Assembly: GCA_013420905.1 (NCBI GenBank)
Contig: JAAXNY010000005.1
Location: 434,001-498,000, forward strand
Length of the DNA stretch: 64,000 nucleotides
Direction: 5' to 3'
DNA from: Collybia mongolica
Taxonomy: Eukaryota > Basidiomycota > Agaricomycetes > Agaricales > Clitocybaceae
Part shown: positions 24,737 through 37,470 of the stretch, in pieces
Layout of the letters: each line of letters starts with the position of its first letter
Position numbering within the stretch: the stretch's first letter is position 1
Notes under the pieces: generated by a model
Database searches by the model: none
Told to the model about the DNA's origin: nothing
Seen by the model: the letters and a program-made list of their open reading frames with translations, nothing else
Translations under genes and position numbers: made by a program

Positions 24737-25732
24737 CGTCGAGCAAGCTGTTGTCGGATAACTATCGGGTACCAAGTAAATTTCAATCTAGTGCAGCACA
24801 AACTATGGGGGACACTGCATGGTAAGATGTAGCGGACCGCTGGACCGCCCGGCCCCCAACACGAAGAGGCCTACAGTCAACGAATAACTCACCATCCATT
24901 CAACAGCTTTCTGTTTGATCTAGATTTTTCCAGGTCTTCCCCCCGAGAACAGCAATGGCTGGAGAGCGGGCGGTCCGACCGGATCCGACGGTAGACAACA
25001 TCAAAAATACGAGGGTTCATCTTGACTGCTCGAGGGGTGGAGTCGAAAGAAGTTGAATTCCTAGTGGTGCCAAACTTACTGTGTGCACTTTGGTTCCGAG
25101 GAAATCAATCGTCAATCACGTGGAGACAGGGCGACGCGAGGCGGCCTTCTGACCTGCGACGGGAAAACCTGCATGTGAGTGAAGATCTTCGGAAAAATAT
25201 CACTGGGTGATTGACAGTCGATTTCATTGGCCCAGTACAGGCATACTATGGGGTAGAAAGGCTAATATCAATCACTCCCGACTCGGGCCCTAAGTTGGCC
25301 CCAGGGCCCCAAGCCTTCCTTGGACGCAGCGTTCTAGGAATACCAAAAAACTAGGCTCATTGGCCTTTTGTCATTAATCTATTCATGTTTTCGGTTCGAA
25401 TGGCCTAGTGACAGTAACTGACGGTTGAACAGTTGAATTGTTATGATAGAGGGGTACGCCGCCGGGCCGCCAGGAGCCCACGACCACGACTTGCACGTCA
25501 TTCACAGGAGAACAACACCGCAACGCTTCACTGAGGTAACGTCGGAAAATTAGTATCAATGAATTAACTCTAAAGGCAAAAGACACACCACTTGCGCGTG
25601 CCGCCTTACGAAGGAAGCCAACTCCACTGTGAATCCGCTCGCCAGAAATATCCAAAAGAAGTCCACCAAAACTCACATTGCCTTGTTATCATAGTATACA
25701 ATTGTAGTTTGCGACTCGGAGAATACACAGCC
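24737..25732. other. Intergenic region upstream of pectate lyase copy B and downstream of ADE2
   Basis: About 1 kb. It carries the upstream control sequence of copy B and the ADE2 3' region. A minus-strand frame at 25383-25676 has no recognisable domain. No gene is supported. Confidence 0.45.
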
Positions 25733-27685
25733 TCATGACCGTTTTACCTCGTACTTCTCCCAGCCGACTTCCTGCAGTTTCTCGACCTTTCCCATGACCT
25801 CGTGCTCCAGGCCTCGAAGGTAGCTGTCCATAGCTTCTATCAAAGGTGGGATACCCGCTGACAAGATCCGCACAGCAAGCAGACCAGCGTTAGTGCTGTT
25901 GTTGATAGCCACTGTCGCTACTGGGATGCCGCGCTACGCGCAGGCGTAAATACACACATGTAGTACATAAGGCCGCAGGACTTACCGGCATCTGCACGAT
26001 ACTATGTAAAGAGTCGACTCCATCGAGGGTGCTTCCCTTGACGGGGACCCCGATTACAGGTAGCGGCGTCATCGATGCCACCATCCCAGGAAGGTGGGCA
26101 GCGCCCCCGGCCCCCGCAATTATGGTACGTATGCCTCGGGTCGATGCGGATCTCGCGTACTCTACCATGCGGTCTGGCGTGCGGTGGGCAGAGACAATCG
26201 TCAACTCATACGGTATGTTAAAGCGGTCTAGAATCCGCGCTGCTGGGAGCATCACGGGGAGGTCAGAATCAGAGCCCATGATTATACCTACGAGGGGCTG
26301 TGGATCGGAGAGCCCAGAACCGGGGGAAGTAGCTGCAGGTGCGTAAAGATCTATTTCTTCAGGAGTGCTGTCGGGTAACGACTGGAGAAGGGGGCGCAAC
26401 CGTGCCCGAAGCTCAGCGTCTGAGCCCGCCACAATTGTGATGTGCCCCATCTTCCGTCCCTTCCGACACTCGGCTTTTCCATATAGGTGGACGGACGCGC
26501 CTGGGATGGTCAGTGCAAGCTTCGTAGTCTTTGTGATATCATCCATGGAGTTTGAGTACCCGATTAGGTTGAGCATCACCGTGGACGGCACTTTGAGAGC
26601 AGTGGATCCGAGGGGTAGAGACAATATGGCGCGCAGGTGATTCTCGTACTGTGACGTCTCGCATGCTTCTATGGTATAATGGCCAGAATTGTGCGGCCTC
26701 GGGGCGATCTCATTGATGTATATCCCTCCTGCAAATGGGTTTTAGGCTGTTTTTACATTTGGATGATACACGAAATACGCACCATCTGCCATGAGGAACA
26801 TTTCCACTCCAAATATTCCAGCACCTGTAAGAGACTTCACAGCAGCTTCAGCGACCGTACGTGCACGTTGCGCAAGGGTGGCGTCACGGCTCCGTAGGGG
26901 TGCAAAGACCAAGTGACAGATGTTGTTTTTGTGCACGGTCTCGACAGCGGGATATGAGAGGACCTCCCCAGCGGTCGTTCGAACGACCATCACCGCAATC
27001 TCCTTCGCAAATGGGACCCATTTTTCTGCATACAGCGGACGATCCCCCAGGGCGGATATTGCTTGTTCCACTTCAGAGAGATCTCGAATAGCATAGTTCC
27101 CTCGGCCGTCATATGCCAAAGTACGGCTTTTGAGCATCGTGGGAAGGCCTAGCTGATGGATAGCAGTGCGAACAGACTCAGCGGTGGATTCCACCCCGAT
27201 GAATGGCGAGATGGGTGCGCCACTTGATGAGAGGTTCTGTTTTTGGCGGTATTTATCTTGGATGATGTGAATGGTAGATGGGCTCGGATGAATGGCGATA
27301 GATGTCGCTTTTTGCACCTCTTCTAACGTCGCGACATTGACATGCTCGATTTCGACAGTGAGGATGTCTACTTTGTCGGCAAGGATGCGGATCTTCTGAG
27401 GATCTGAGAATGATCCGTCGACGTGAGCTAGTTGTGCGGTCGTTGGCGCGACAATTTGCTTTGCTGGAGCGTGGTCTCCCACATCAAGAATGACCACCTT
27501 GACGTTGAGTAACGATGCTGAAGCAGCCAGCATGCGCCCCAATTGCCCTCCCCCTGATCAAATAAAAATCGGTAACTTGAACTGAAGAGCGAAAGAAGTC
27601 TAGAGTAAACATGAGATATGTAGCTCGATCAAGCAGAGATAATGAACATACGCCTACCAAGGATTCCGACTACCTTCTCTGACAT
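25733..27685 (-). CDS. ADE2: Phosphoribosylaminoimidazole carboxylase (PurK-PurE fusion)
   Basis: It converts AIR to CAIR in de novo purine synthesis, in the cytosol. Four exons join in frame: 27685-27658, 27553-26783, 26728-25986 and 25933-25733, giving ~580 aa, close to yeast Ade2 (571). The N-terminal half is the ATP-grasp PurK domain: [17 protein letters not shown] nucleotide loop, 'DKYRQKQNL', '[10 protein letters not shown]' and '[14 protein letters not shown]'. The C-terminal ~170 residues are Pur[14 protein letters not shown], 'SAHRTPDRM' and '[11 protein letters not shown]'. The protein ends WEKYEVKRS. The first exon is only 28 nt. It is divergent from RSA3 over 440 bp. Confidence 0.97.
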
Positions 27686-28125
27686 GATAGTAAAAAGATT
27701 TCTCTGCGCGACGTCCTGCACGGTAAGTGACTGGAAGATGGTGGACGCTCCTCAGAATTCAGTATTTTATTGGTTTTTCGAAACCGAGTAAAACCCCGGG
27801 TGGTCACTCGGGGCTGTTTTGGACGTTCGGCTAGTTCCGTTCCGGCGCTCAAATCATTTTTAGGTGTTTAACCAAACGTCGACCTTTTACCCCAAATCGG
27901 AGCACCATTGAAAGATATGGTCATGATCATCTGGGTCTTGGAGGATGTTCTACGAGGCCTGTACTGCCTTCGGCTGGGTCGCGTGCCCGTTGGCGTTTAG
28001 GAAATGGAATTCAATTTCCTGACTATAAAACCTAACCCTAGTTTATGGTCAGATAGCCACGTGCGCCCTGAAAATTTTCTCTGTCTTAGAATCTAAAAAT
28101 CTCCGTTTTATCAAGTTCTTGAGGT
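27686..28125. promoter_or_regulatory. Bidirectional promoter region between ADE2 and RSA3
   Basis: The 440 bp between the divergent starts has no reading frame of interest. Both genes are growth-linked (purines, ribosome assembly), so shared control is plausible. No specific factor site was proven. Confidence 0.5.
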
Positions 28126-28768
28126 ATGCCTCCTCCATCGGCAAAGCCAGCTGCGCCAAGAAAGCGGATTAGGAAGCGGAAGAGACGGGCAGCATCTTCT
28201 TCTTCTTCATCATCTTCCTCCGACTCTGAGAGTGAAGCTGAAGCCCCACCTACAACGAAGAAAGTCCTCGCCAAACCGGTCGCACAAGCAGAGTCGTCTT
28301 CAGAATCTTCATCGGAATCCTCGTCAGATTCAGATTCAGAGCCCGAAGAAACAACTCGCACTGCTCCTACTACTCTCGAAGGGCCAACCACTGGAAAACC
28401 CAATCATGCCCGACGGAAGTCACCCTCACCATCGCCTCCGCCTTCACAAATCCCATCTTTCTTACCTGCAGCAGGCTCGGACGGACAGGATGGTGTGGAA
28501 CACGAGAGGGTCATGAAAGAGCGTTTCAGGAAGTTTTGGATGTCATCCATAGCTGATGGATTCAAGAGCGACCTTGAGGAGATCCGGAAGGTCCGTTTGC
28601 TAAATCGCCTCTTGCATTCTCATATCCAATAAACGCAACCAGGAACCCAACTTGGGACCCTCTCGCCTCTCGTTGCTGATCGATTCTTTAGCCTCTGGTG
28701 CTGATGTCTTCGCCTCATCACGGCACGACAAGAGTGCGATTAATGAAGTCGAAGTAATTCTTGAGTAA
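28126..28768 (+). CDS. RSA3: Ribosome assembly protein 3 (Rsa3)
   Basis: This is a nucleolar factor of the Npa1 complex that acts with the helicase Dbp6 in early 60S assembly. Two exons, 28126-28590 and 28643-28768, give ~196 aa (yeast Rsa3 ~220). The N-terminus is basic (RKRIRKRKRR), followed by serine and Ser/Glu/Asp-rich tracts typical of nucleolar proteins. The conserved C-terminal domain starts about residue 125 with ERFRKFWMSSIADGF, then DLEEIRKEPNLG across the exon junction, then 'RLSLLIDSLASGADVF'. The downstream stop is TAA at 28766. It ends only 94 bp from the convergent ankyrin gene. Confidence 0.93.
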
Positions 28769-28862
28769 CTCTGTTCAGGCCGTAAAAGTACATGTATGAT
28801 CCACCAACCACTGCGAGACAAAAGATACGCAGATGTACGTCAAGAAACTATACCATTGTAAA

Positions 28863-31800
28863 CTAGGAAATATATCTGAGAAGTAGACCCTCTTGGTCAT
28901 CAGACTGGATATCAATCCGTTGCAACACCAGACTTTCCCGGCGCTCCTGCGCTTCACTATCTTCTTCCTTCGTCAGACCCTCATCATCCTCACGAACGTC
29001 CTTGTCCTGCTTCGGGGTAACACGATCCAAGCCTCTTTGCACAGATCTCTGTACATCGATGAGGTGGACGAGCTGTCGGTGACCAGGAGCGGCTGCAACA
29101 GCTTCCGCGACGACCTCCAGTGTACGCTGGACATTGATTTGTTCTGTAGGGTTCTTGTTCTCTTGCTCGACAACGACAACAACCGGTTTTGCACTTTCCA
29201 CCGCTATCGCTTTGGCCAATTTGACGTCCATCATATCCGCAAATTTGACTAGCTCTTCTGCAAGTCTGGTTTTCTTGACCAGCCTCCCGTCGCTGAACAG
29301 TTGTTCAAGCATGGAGCGGAGCCGGGGAAGTTCGATTTCCAGGCGCTTGATGTCGATTGGTTTAGGTTCCCTGGAGATATCGTTGACGTTAATAGTATGG
29401 GGCTCTTCGTTTGTACGCTGGTTGGTAAAGTTCTGTGTGCGTTCCATTATGTCCTTGAGAGTGGCCATCTCCAGGGGTGTTTCACCGACTCCGTTCTCCA
29501 TGTACAGCGCAGCAGGATCCGCTTTCAGCAATAGACCCGTAATTTTAGGGAGACCTTTCTGGACTGCCATATGAAGTGGGGTCGAACCCTCGCTGTTACG
29601 AATGAGGAGAGTGGTAGTTGTAAATTCGACAATCAGCTTGACGGCCCTGGTAGCAGCGGCTTTCACTGCGAGATGGAGAGGCTGATTTGTTCTTAAGAGA
29701 TACTACCACCGTTGGCCTACAATTGAAACTTACAGTATCAAGCGTGTTTTTTGAGTGTTGCGCAAGCAAGACTTCGTTCACATCGCGTGGCAATTTCGTG
29801 AGCAGGTGCGCCAACAAATCGCAGTGGTTCTTGCGACACAGGATATGATATATATTCCATCTGTAATGATTACGAATTAGTTCAATTATCTCATATCAGA
29901 CGCAACGACTTACCCTCGAACTTGATGCGTTTCTGCGGGAGAAATGGACTTCGCTAGCAGGTAATCAATCATTGCGGGGTCGACGCCTACATCCACTGCG
30001 ACCATCAAGGCATTGTATCCAATAAATTTTATCCTGCGAACCGTGAGACGCATGAGCCACAGTTAACAAGACAGAAGGGCCATGCTTTACTTTTCGTGAA
30101 GTGTAGAAGCCATGAGATGTGGGTTTTTGGAAAAAAGTTTCTTTAGAAGCTCGAGGTCCTTACTCAAAATTGCCACGGTGAAAGGTGACTCGCCCAGTGC
30201 TGTTAATCTCCACCCAAGCCACTGAGGGAGTACCTTTTCCAGGTCTTCCGTGCGACGCAGAAGGAGAGCCAATTCGTCACCACCACTCGAGGCGTAGAAT
30301 CGGTAAGCTGCCAGAGGCCCATCCCCTGAGAGGTAGTCGACGATGCCTTTCGCCTTTGCTAGCACGGCCCTCCAAAGTAACGGATGGGTGGTCGGGGTGT
30401 AGGTTGCATTTGGGTCGTTCTTCTTCGCAAGATCTACCCTCTTCTTCCCGTGCACGGACAATCCGAGGTAGAGTCTGTTCGTGTCGTTTGTGGCCCACAC
30501 CTCACCACCTTTCTGAAAGTGCTTAACGTCGATTCCAACACCCGTCCTTCGGATATATTCGTCAAGCATATTAGCTCTATCTTGGTGAATGATCGCCTCG
30601 ACAACGTTTGTGTTCAGTGTAATCAGTAGAGGCGATGTTTTGGAAAGATTGAGAATGTTGACGAATGCCTCGAAATCATTCTCGTATACCGATTTGTTCA
30701 GTAAATTAACGTAGCCATTCAAGTACGTTCCGTCTTCTTTTTCGACCGCCGATCGGAAGTTTGATAGATGAAGCAACCGGTTAGGGTGTACATTAGTCTG
30801 GATGACTGATGGTCTGTGGGCAACGTCAACGAAGGTTGGTTCTTCTCTTTCAACCGTGGCGTCGGAATTGCCCGAATCGGATTCGTCGTCCGAATCATTG
30901 TCTATTAGACGAAACTTCAGGAATATCCGGGTGAAGTGTGGTCTCAACTTACCCAAGTTGATTCCCTCAGTCGAAAACTTCTTTTCTGTCTCAGTGGAGC
31001 GGTACTGAGCGGCGGCGATCGCCATTATCAGCTTCGCAGTCTCCCATCGACGACCGCCGATAGCGGCGTAGAGAGGAGTGTAGCCTTAGGTCATTGGTCA
31101 ACGGGCCATGGTACAGAGGATTAGAACGAAGGTGTGTACCTGTCTGTTGATAAATGCTGAGGGGATTGGCCACCTGAACTTGGATCTGGAGGGGGTGCAA
31201 GTTCTTGTGCTTTCCTTCGATGGGGAGGCAGAGTTCCTGGATCTTGTCATTGTCGCTAGCGAAGCAAGCTTCAAAAAGCTCATCGTACTGAGTGACTTGG
31301 TGCTGGGGAACAGCCTGGCTGCCGTACGTATCAAGGGCCGCGTAAGTCCGAGCCGGTTCTGATTGCGTTAGGGGAGGGGCATAAGTAACCGGATGGGTAA
31401 TCGCGTCGCCGATTCCCAGGTTGTCCGAGTAAATATCTTTCCAGGTCTTGGCACCACGAGCGACGAGCGCAGAGCAAATCTCTTGCATGTAATTGCGAAG
31501 TTCTTCAAACGCCGTGATTTCACCTTGCACGAACTGCTGCTTCGTATCTGCCTTCGAATTCTGCTTGGTGCGGGCGAGCTTAGCTTCTTCTTCTACAAGA
31601 TAGGTCTTCCAAGTCTTGGGCACCTGTCCTGCCACCACCACGTCCGCCTCCACCACCGTCTCGGTCGTTAGATAGGCGAGCTCTACCTTTTTGGCATTGA
31701 TCTTTTCGTCCATAGCCTTGACAGCAAACTTGACCCAATCAGCTAACGACCGGGCGTTCGTTTGCCCATACGCTTTCTTGCAGCCGATATCAACCTCGGC

Positions 31801-34800
31801 CCCGATGGCGATGAGGAGTTGTGCGATGCCATCGTGTGCTGCTATTGCCGATTCGAGGGGTTGGAAAGTATTATGCATGACATTTGAAGAAGAATTGTAG
31901 CCTAAGAAATAGCGCCGCTTGTTAACGGGGCTAAGGGCCACAATGTCAACATCCCATGTCTCAATATCTCAAACTCGACTCACATGGCTTCCATAGATCT
32001 CGTTACATGCTCTTCCGTGAACACAACACTTGCCCCATGCGCAAGTATCAAGGCAATCATAGCATACTTCGAACGGTGGATAGCAGAAACAAGCGGGAAG
32101 TACGCATTTTGCCAAACAAACGACGGGAAGTCCAGCACAGTCTTGGCATTCGGGTCGCACCGTAGTATCGTAGAAACGAGCTTCAGCTTGTCTTCCACAA
32201 GGGCACGGTGGAAAATCGTGCGCATCTGGTCGTCCGCCGTGGACGTCGAAGCCCCCGCCAAGATGAGCCGCTCGAGTATCCTAGAAGCTTCGTCTTCGTC
32301 CTTGTGGAGGATCGTGAGCGTGAGTGGGTGGAAACCGCTGCCGCGGGTTGTGTTGATCAGTTTCGGATCCGCTCCCCCCGCGAGAAGGGTCTCAACAACC
32401 GGGAGTGAGCCTGACATGATTGCATGGGCTAGTGGAGTGAAACCAAGATCCCAGTCTGGTAGGTTGACATCAAGAATATCGGGCTCATCATCCTCCTCGA
32501 GGAAGTTCTCGGGGTCTCGTGTAGCTTCCACAAGTATGGTCGCCTTGGTGTCCTTCTTGGGCTGCGCCTTGTCGTTATCGTTATCATCTTCACCGTCTTG
32601 CTCACCCTCATCGCCGCAATCGCCTTCATCACCCGAGCCCATAGCCATATCGTCATCCTCAGAACTCCAATCGTCCTCCGAGGATAGGCGTTCTGGGGCG
32701 TCAGGTTTGTTCGCACCAACATCATCACCCTTATCTTCCGGTTTGGCTGCACCGTTCTGCTCCTGGTTCACAACGCTGCGTTCAAGAAGCTTCCGTACGA
32801 CAGACGGCTGGTCAAGCTGCGCAGCCAAGTGGAGGCAGCTCCGTCCGTCAACAAGGCGGGCCGTCATCCTTGCTCCGGCATCGATCAAGATACACGCAAT
32901 TTCGCTAGCTTTGCAGAGGATCGCGACGTGAAGAGGGGTGCGCCCAACGTGGTCCCTGCGGTGGACGTCTGCCCCCTTCTTGAGCAGCCTGAATACGCCC
33001 TCCTCGTCGTGCGCGGCGATGGCGGCGAAGAAGTGCCCCGTTTCGCCGATGTAGACTTGCCCGCTCCATTCTCCAACATCGATGGGGTTGAAGCTTCCGG
33101 ACATACTCTGACGGCCGGGGTCCTCTTCGATGAACCTGGAAGAAATAATTAGTATTCTTTGACGTGGGTGGTGGTTCGATTGAGCTCACGCAATGCGCCC
33201 TCTGATGTACTGCTTGTCTTCTTCCTCTTGTAGTTGACGTTCATCCGCATCAATGGGCGGAGGGCAGTGCTGAGATGGTGTTTAGGTTACCCAGGCTTAC
33301 AGACTGTCATACATAACTTACTTCACAACAGTCCTCTAGACACTCCACCATAGTACCGAAGAAAGCAGGGTGTCGATGCAGCCGACGGCCCTCGTTTTTT
33401 GGATTGAACGTAGCTAAAACGAAGCGATTAAACAACTTAGAATGATGAATGAATAGTATGAGTTACAGTTCATTCCGAGATCCTAGGTAGGAGGAGTAAG
33501 CACATATTACACCGGAGTTGAACGAAGAACGTACTGTCTGATACACCAACTTATCGATCCTACGAGCATCCCATCCAGGACCATAAGGGATGTGAAGAGT
33601 TGCGACGTCGTAATCGTTCATTTCCAGGCCGGCAACGGACGTATTGGCCTTCAGGTCTCCGTTGTGTTTGCGCTTGCGCCTGCGGTATTGGTTGAGAGGA
33701 TTGGGTCTGCCACGTAACGTCCTTCGAGACTCCAAGAAAGCATAACGAACGTCCGTGTTGGTCAGTTTCTCCAATACAAGAAGGCGTGCAAGCCCTTCGA
33801 TTCGGGAGATGGAGCGCTCGTATATCTTTATGGAACTCAGCCCGATATTGCACATATAGTGGTTGGGAACTCACAGTTGGATCAATTTTTCCTCTCTCCA
33901 GAGTTGGAACGTAAACCTCAAAGCCTCTACCTGAGTATTTGGCGAGCCGGACTTCATATGAGGGCGATCGACGTGTCATGTCAACGGTATTGCACTGCCG
34001 CATCATGGCTACAATAGCTCGCGGATTCGCATATACCCGCTCGCCTGTAGACGTTTGGATTCAGACAGGGAACAACAGTTGAAGTGCGCGATCCCGTACC
34101 ATTATAGAAGCAACAAGGCGCGTCAATATCGAATCCAGCCATGATCTCAGCAGGGGATTTGTACAATCTCAATACAATTTGTATGGAACGATATGGGTAT
34201 TGAGCTAATTTTGCATTGAGCACTTTTTTTTTTTCGAATATCTGATAGTGATACGACAACTTACAATGAATAGAAATCGTATGTTTAGTCCGCACACATG
34301 TCACATCCCAAGGAACAGAATCTCTAACAGCTTCAAAAATAGCATTGATCCTCTTTTCAGCCTGGGATTTTGGTTGAGAAAAGATTTATTATTTCTAAAA
34401 CGTGGTGCTTACCTGTGCCGCATCCATCCCCCACAAGAAAAGGTCGACGTCCGACGAAGGATAAGCAGCCGAGTGATAATACTTTCTCATGGATCGCTTC
34501 GACTCCTTGGCGGCGTCAGAGAGCGGTGCCAAGCATGCAAGAACAGCACCTCCAGCAGCTACGACGTTGCTCCAATCGAATAACTGTGACAACGAGCCCT
34601 CGGTGAAGACCGACCAGCTCTTCTTGAATTCCTCGAGATCGTCAACGATACAGGGTGTTCCTTCCTTCCTGCGGTTGTTCATCGACAGGGGCATAACATA
34701 TTTCCTCGACAACTCCTCATCATTAGTCACAACTCTCGCCCTCGTGGTTCTGATATCTGGGGGAGCAGCAAAGACGTCAACGAGGCCGACAAAGGGGTCG

Positions 34801-34958
34801 TTCAGCCTCGCATTCGTCTTGTCCGTGGCGAAGAGCTTGCGCAGCTCAGCCTCATCGTCGAGAGATGGTTGTAACGCGTCGTCGAGTGATAATACAGGAC
34901 CCGCAGGTAAGGATGCGATACGCTTCAAAAAGGCCTCAGCCTCGGCGGTCTGCTGCAT
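28863..34958 (-). CDS. Large ankyrin-repeat protein with a nucleotidyltransferase-like N-terminal region
   Basis: Fourteen exons join in phase to ~1784 aa: 34958-34413, 34361-34265, 34204-34100, 34044-33875, 33825-33513, 33413-33322, 33269-33190, 33135-31984, 31930-31140, 31084-30953, 30901-30091, 30033-29914, 29860-29734, 29681-28863. Residues ~1-400 are a conserved globular region: AAGGAVLACL (~135), SSDVDLFLWG (~168-177), 'SIQIVLRLYKSPAEI', 'GFDID' and 'ERSISRIEGLARLL'. The GG followed by a DhDh strand resembles the DNA polymerase-beta-type nucleotidyltransferase fold, but that is inference. Ankyrin repeats follow from ~500: GRTPLHVAIL, 'SCLHLAAQL', 'GFTPLAHAIMSGSLPVVETLL', with a very acidic insert between them, and more in the C-terminal half (TPLHLAVKAA, STPLHMAVQKG). 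The C-terminus (~1600-1784) is charged and helical. Other splice choices could move a few residues. Its cellular role is unknown. Confidence 0.87.
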
Positions 34959-35998
34959 GTTCGTTAGTGTTGAGGGCCATGTCGATTTGGTTCTTGAGAA
35001 TTATATGTGAAATCGAACCGCGTTCGGAGTATTGCGGTCGTGAGGCCAAGAACTCATGTACGCGTCGTGGATGCCAAGTATATCCTTTTGGGCAAATCGG
35101 TCCCGATGCTTTCCCTTTAAGGCCTCCCGCCCACGGCCTTGAGCGGGATACACAAGAAACCCGCTCGTCAAGGCGAGTCAACGACGAGAAGCTTCAACAA
35201 AATGACTCGTTTGTGAGAAATGTGTTCGTAGCAGCTGTGATTGGGTAACACGTTCACAATATGGTCAGGGCTGCTACTCAATGCCATTACTCAACTATTT
35301 GTCAAGAATGACTCCAAATTCAATTTGCCTCAAAGCAGGGGTGGCAAGCTATAATGATTCAACAATACCCATGATAAACATATGAAGGAGAGGGTGTAAA
35401 GTAGTGACTATGCATGTTGATACTCATATGATCCTACAGCTGGGGCATGTTGTGGAAGGGTTGGATCCTGCAGTAGTACATTCTTTTTTTTTTCTTTTGT
35501 GGTGCTATTGGTAGGTGACAGCTAGTAAGCACTAGCCTCACTTCCCAACAAGAGCTGCATAGGGGATTACACCCTACTTGAGACAACATATTAAATTGAA
35601 TCCACCCCAAGGAAATGCTTTTCACACACTTCTGGTGTAGAAGCTGTGTGGGACTTGGAGAGGCACCTTCAAGGAGGGTGCCTTGGCAATCCCATGTATC
35701 CACATACATGCAAATGTATTTGGAATATAAAGGATTCTGTGCACACACTGTACATATGGTTGGAGCTGGGATTTAATCCTGTACTTCACACTGGCACTTT
35801 GTAGCCATCACTCACTACTTCCACTTGCCCATCTCAAGACAAGGCCCATATTGAGAGGCAAAAAACCCAAATATGGGTGTATTAGCTTTTTATTAATATT
35901 CTTGATGAAGCCTTATAGTTTTGCATTGGAATTCAATTAACTACTATAAGTACTACTATACTAATTGTAATCTATCAATAAAAAGTACTTACAACAAG
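34959..35998. other. Upstream region of the ankyrin gene passing into AT-rich repeat sequence
   Basis: The first ~300 bp (to about 35260) is probably the promoter of the ankyrin gene. From about 35270 the composition turns AT-rich and resembles the transposon island to the right. No gene is supported. Confidence 0.45.
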
Positions 35999-36004
35999 GG
36001 GGAG

Positions 36005-36366
36005 GATGGGAGGGGGCCAACAGGCAATGGTTGTGGTACAAGAGCAAGGGGAAAAGTGTGTGAAAGCAGGCTGCCAACACATGATACAGCTTGGAATGTT
36101 CAGCTGTCAAGCATCTTGGTCAACAAAGCCATGTGATCAAATCTTGGGGAATTCAGCCTTTACAGCTAACTCATTACCTGAGAAATCTGAGTCACCTTGT
36201 ATAGGAGCAATATGACTGAGACACCCAATTTGATCACATGGCTTTGTTGACTGAGATGCCTGACAGCTGAACATTCTGAGCTGTATCATGTGTTGGCAGC
36301 CCACTTTTGCATGCTTTCCCCCTTGACCATCACCTGCCACAACTTCTGCCTAGCCCCCTGACCCCT
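36005..36366. repeat. Large imperfect inverted repeat, arms ~140 bp, spacer ~85 bp
   Basis: The left arm (~36005-36141) and right arm (~36227-36366) are clearly reverse complements over a core running from 'gctgccaacacatgatacagct' to 'caacaaagccatgtgatcaaat', with scattered mismatches and short gaps outside. It is probably a foldback/MITE-like unit or two opposed copies of one repeat. No flanking target duplication was established. Confidence 0.8.
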
Positions 36367-36689
36367 TCTCCAGCCTCCCTCTTCAGTAATTTGGTAAGTA
36401 AAAGTCATTTTTTAGTATATAGTATATAACAATTCTATACAAATGTAGTCAGTACATTATAAGTACTCAATATTGAATACAATACAAGTTTTCACAACCT
36501 GAGCTAAAAATAAAGAAGCTAATGATCCATTGTAAATAGGTGAGCTAGAACTGTTGCTGCAGGCACAATGTGTATGACACCCCATGTTTTATGAGACTGA
36601 TGAGGACATTGCAGCTTTCTAAAGGCCTTGAGATCTGGTGTGTATACACTTACCTCCTTTACATACCAACTTACATCTTTCTCTCTCCA

Positions 36690-37470
36690 GGTGAAGGCAC
36701 ATTATGGGCAGTAAAACAGTGCTTTGTGCATGTAGCTGCACTAAAAGGGACAACTCCAAGACTGAGAGCCAGCACTTAAAAGGGAAAGGGCACTCTCACC
36801 TCATGTCAAAAATCCTATCACAGAACTGGTCTCTTATCCAGAGCCTCAACCAGGAAAATCAGCCCCAACAGAAAATATCATCCTGTTCCAATTCCAAGCA
36901 TAAAGTTATTGGAAACACCCCCCACCCATGAGCCCTACTAGCAAAAAAACTGGCCCCTAGTTCTACAAAGGGCAATGCCTCTTTCGGCTCTCAAAATAAT
37001 GCAGAAGGAATTGTTGATAATTTGACAGGCAAGGCAGGACCATCTGGATTTCATAACAGCTCTCCTGATCCACCATTGGTGCCTCCTTTCCTCTATTGGA
37101 GGATTGCTCAAATGAATACAGCTTGTCCAACTTACACTGCTCTTCTCACATTGCAGGACATATCAGCCAGCTCAGCTAGCAACAGTGGGGGCCTAATTCA
37201 ACACAACAATTTACTGTTGATGAAGATGATGGGGACAGCAATGACACTGAGATTGGATCTGGAGAAGACAAAGGTCACAACAATATGGGGGGGAGGACTT
37301 TGATGGTTCCAATGAAGGCTTTGGGGAAGACAGTGATGGATTTAAATCTGATGGGACAACACCCTATTCCTATCTAGATTTCTCCCTATTATCCCTCAAC
37401 TCTGTGCAATGCTTGGAAATTCTTTGTATGCTCAAAAAATGCAGTATCAATCCAATCACAAACATGATCC
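36690..37470 (+). pseudogene. Degenerate transposon protein fragment
   Basis: Broken plus-strand frames include a short Cys-containing piece (VLCACSCTKRDNSKTESQHL, ~36708-36770) and a Ser/Pro-rich then acidic stretch up to ~37470. The arrangement recalls the N-terminal zinc-binding region of Tnp2/Plavaka-type transposases in Agaricomycetes. Stops and frame changes show decay. The family assignment is tentative. Confidence 0.35.

Noticed and set aside
25383..25676. A 97-aa minus-strand frame between ADE2 and pectate lyase B
   Set aside because: It has no domain, no splice-consistent extension and unremarkable composition. Treated as chance.
28200..28340. Serine/acidic low-complexity tract as a simple repeat expansion
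   Set aside because: It is in frame within RSA3 and is the normal character of nucleolar Ser/Glu/Asp-rich tails.
31984..32931. A 315-aa plus-strand open frame, Ser/Ala-rich
   Set aside because: It is the exact antisense of the acidic and ankyrin-coding exon 8 of the minus-strand gene. Its composition is an echo of that exon and it has no domain.
34225..34236. An A/T homopolymer run as the tail of a retroposed element
   Set aside because: It lies inside intron 2 of the ankyrin gene with no target duplication or retrotransposon sequence next to it.
28863..34958. Several separate ankyrin genes
   Set aside because: Every gap between the open frames has consensus donor and acceptor sites with matching phase, giving one 14-exon gene.
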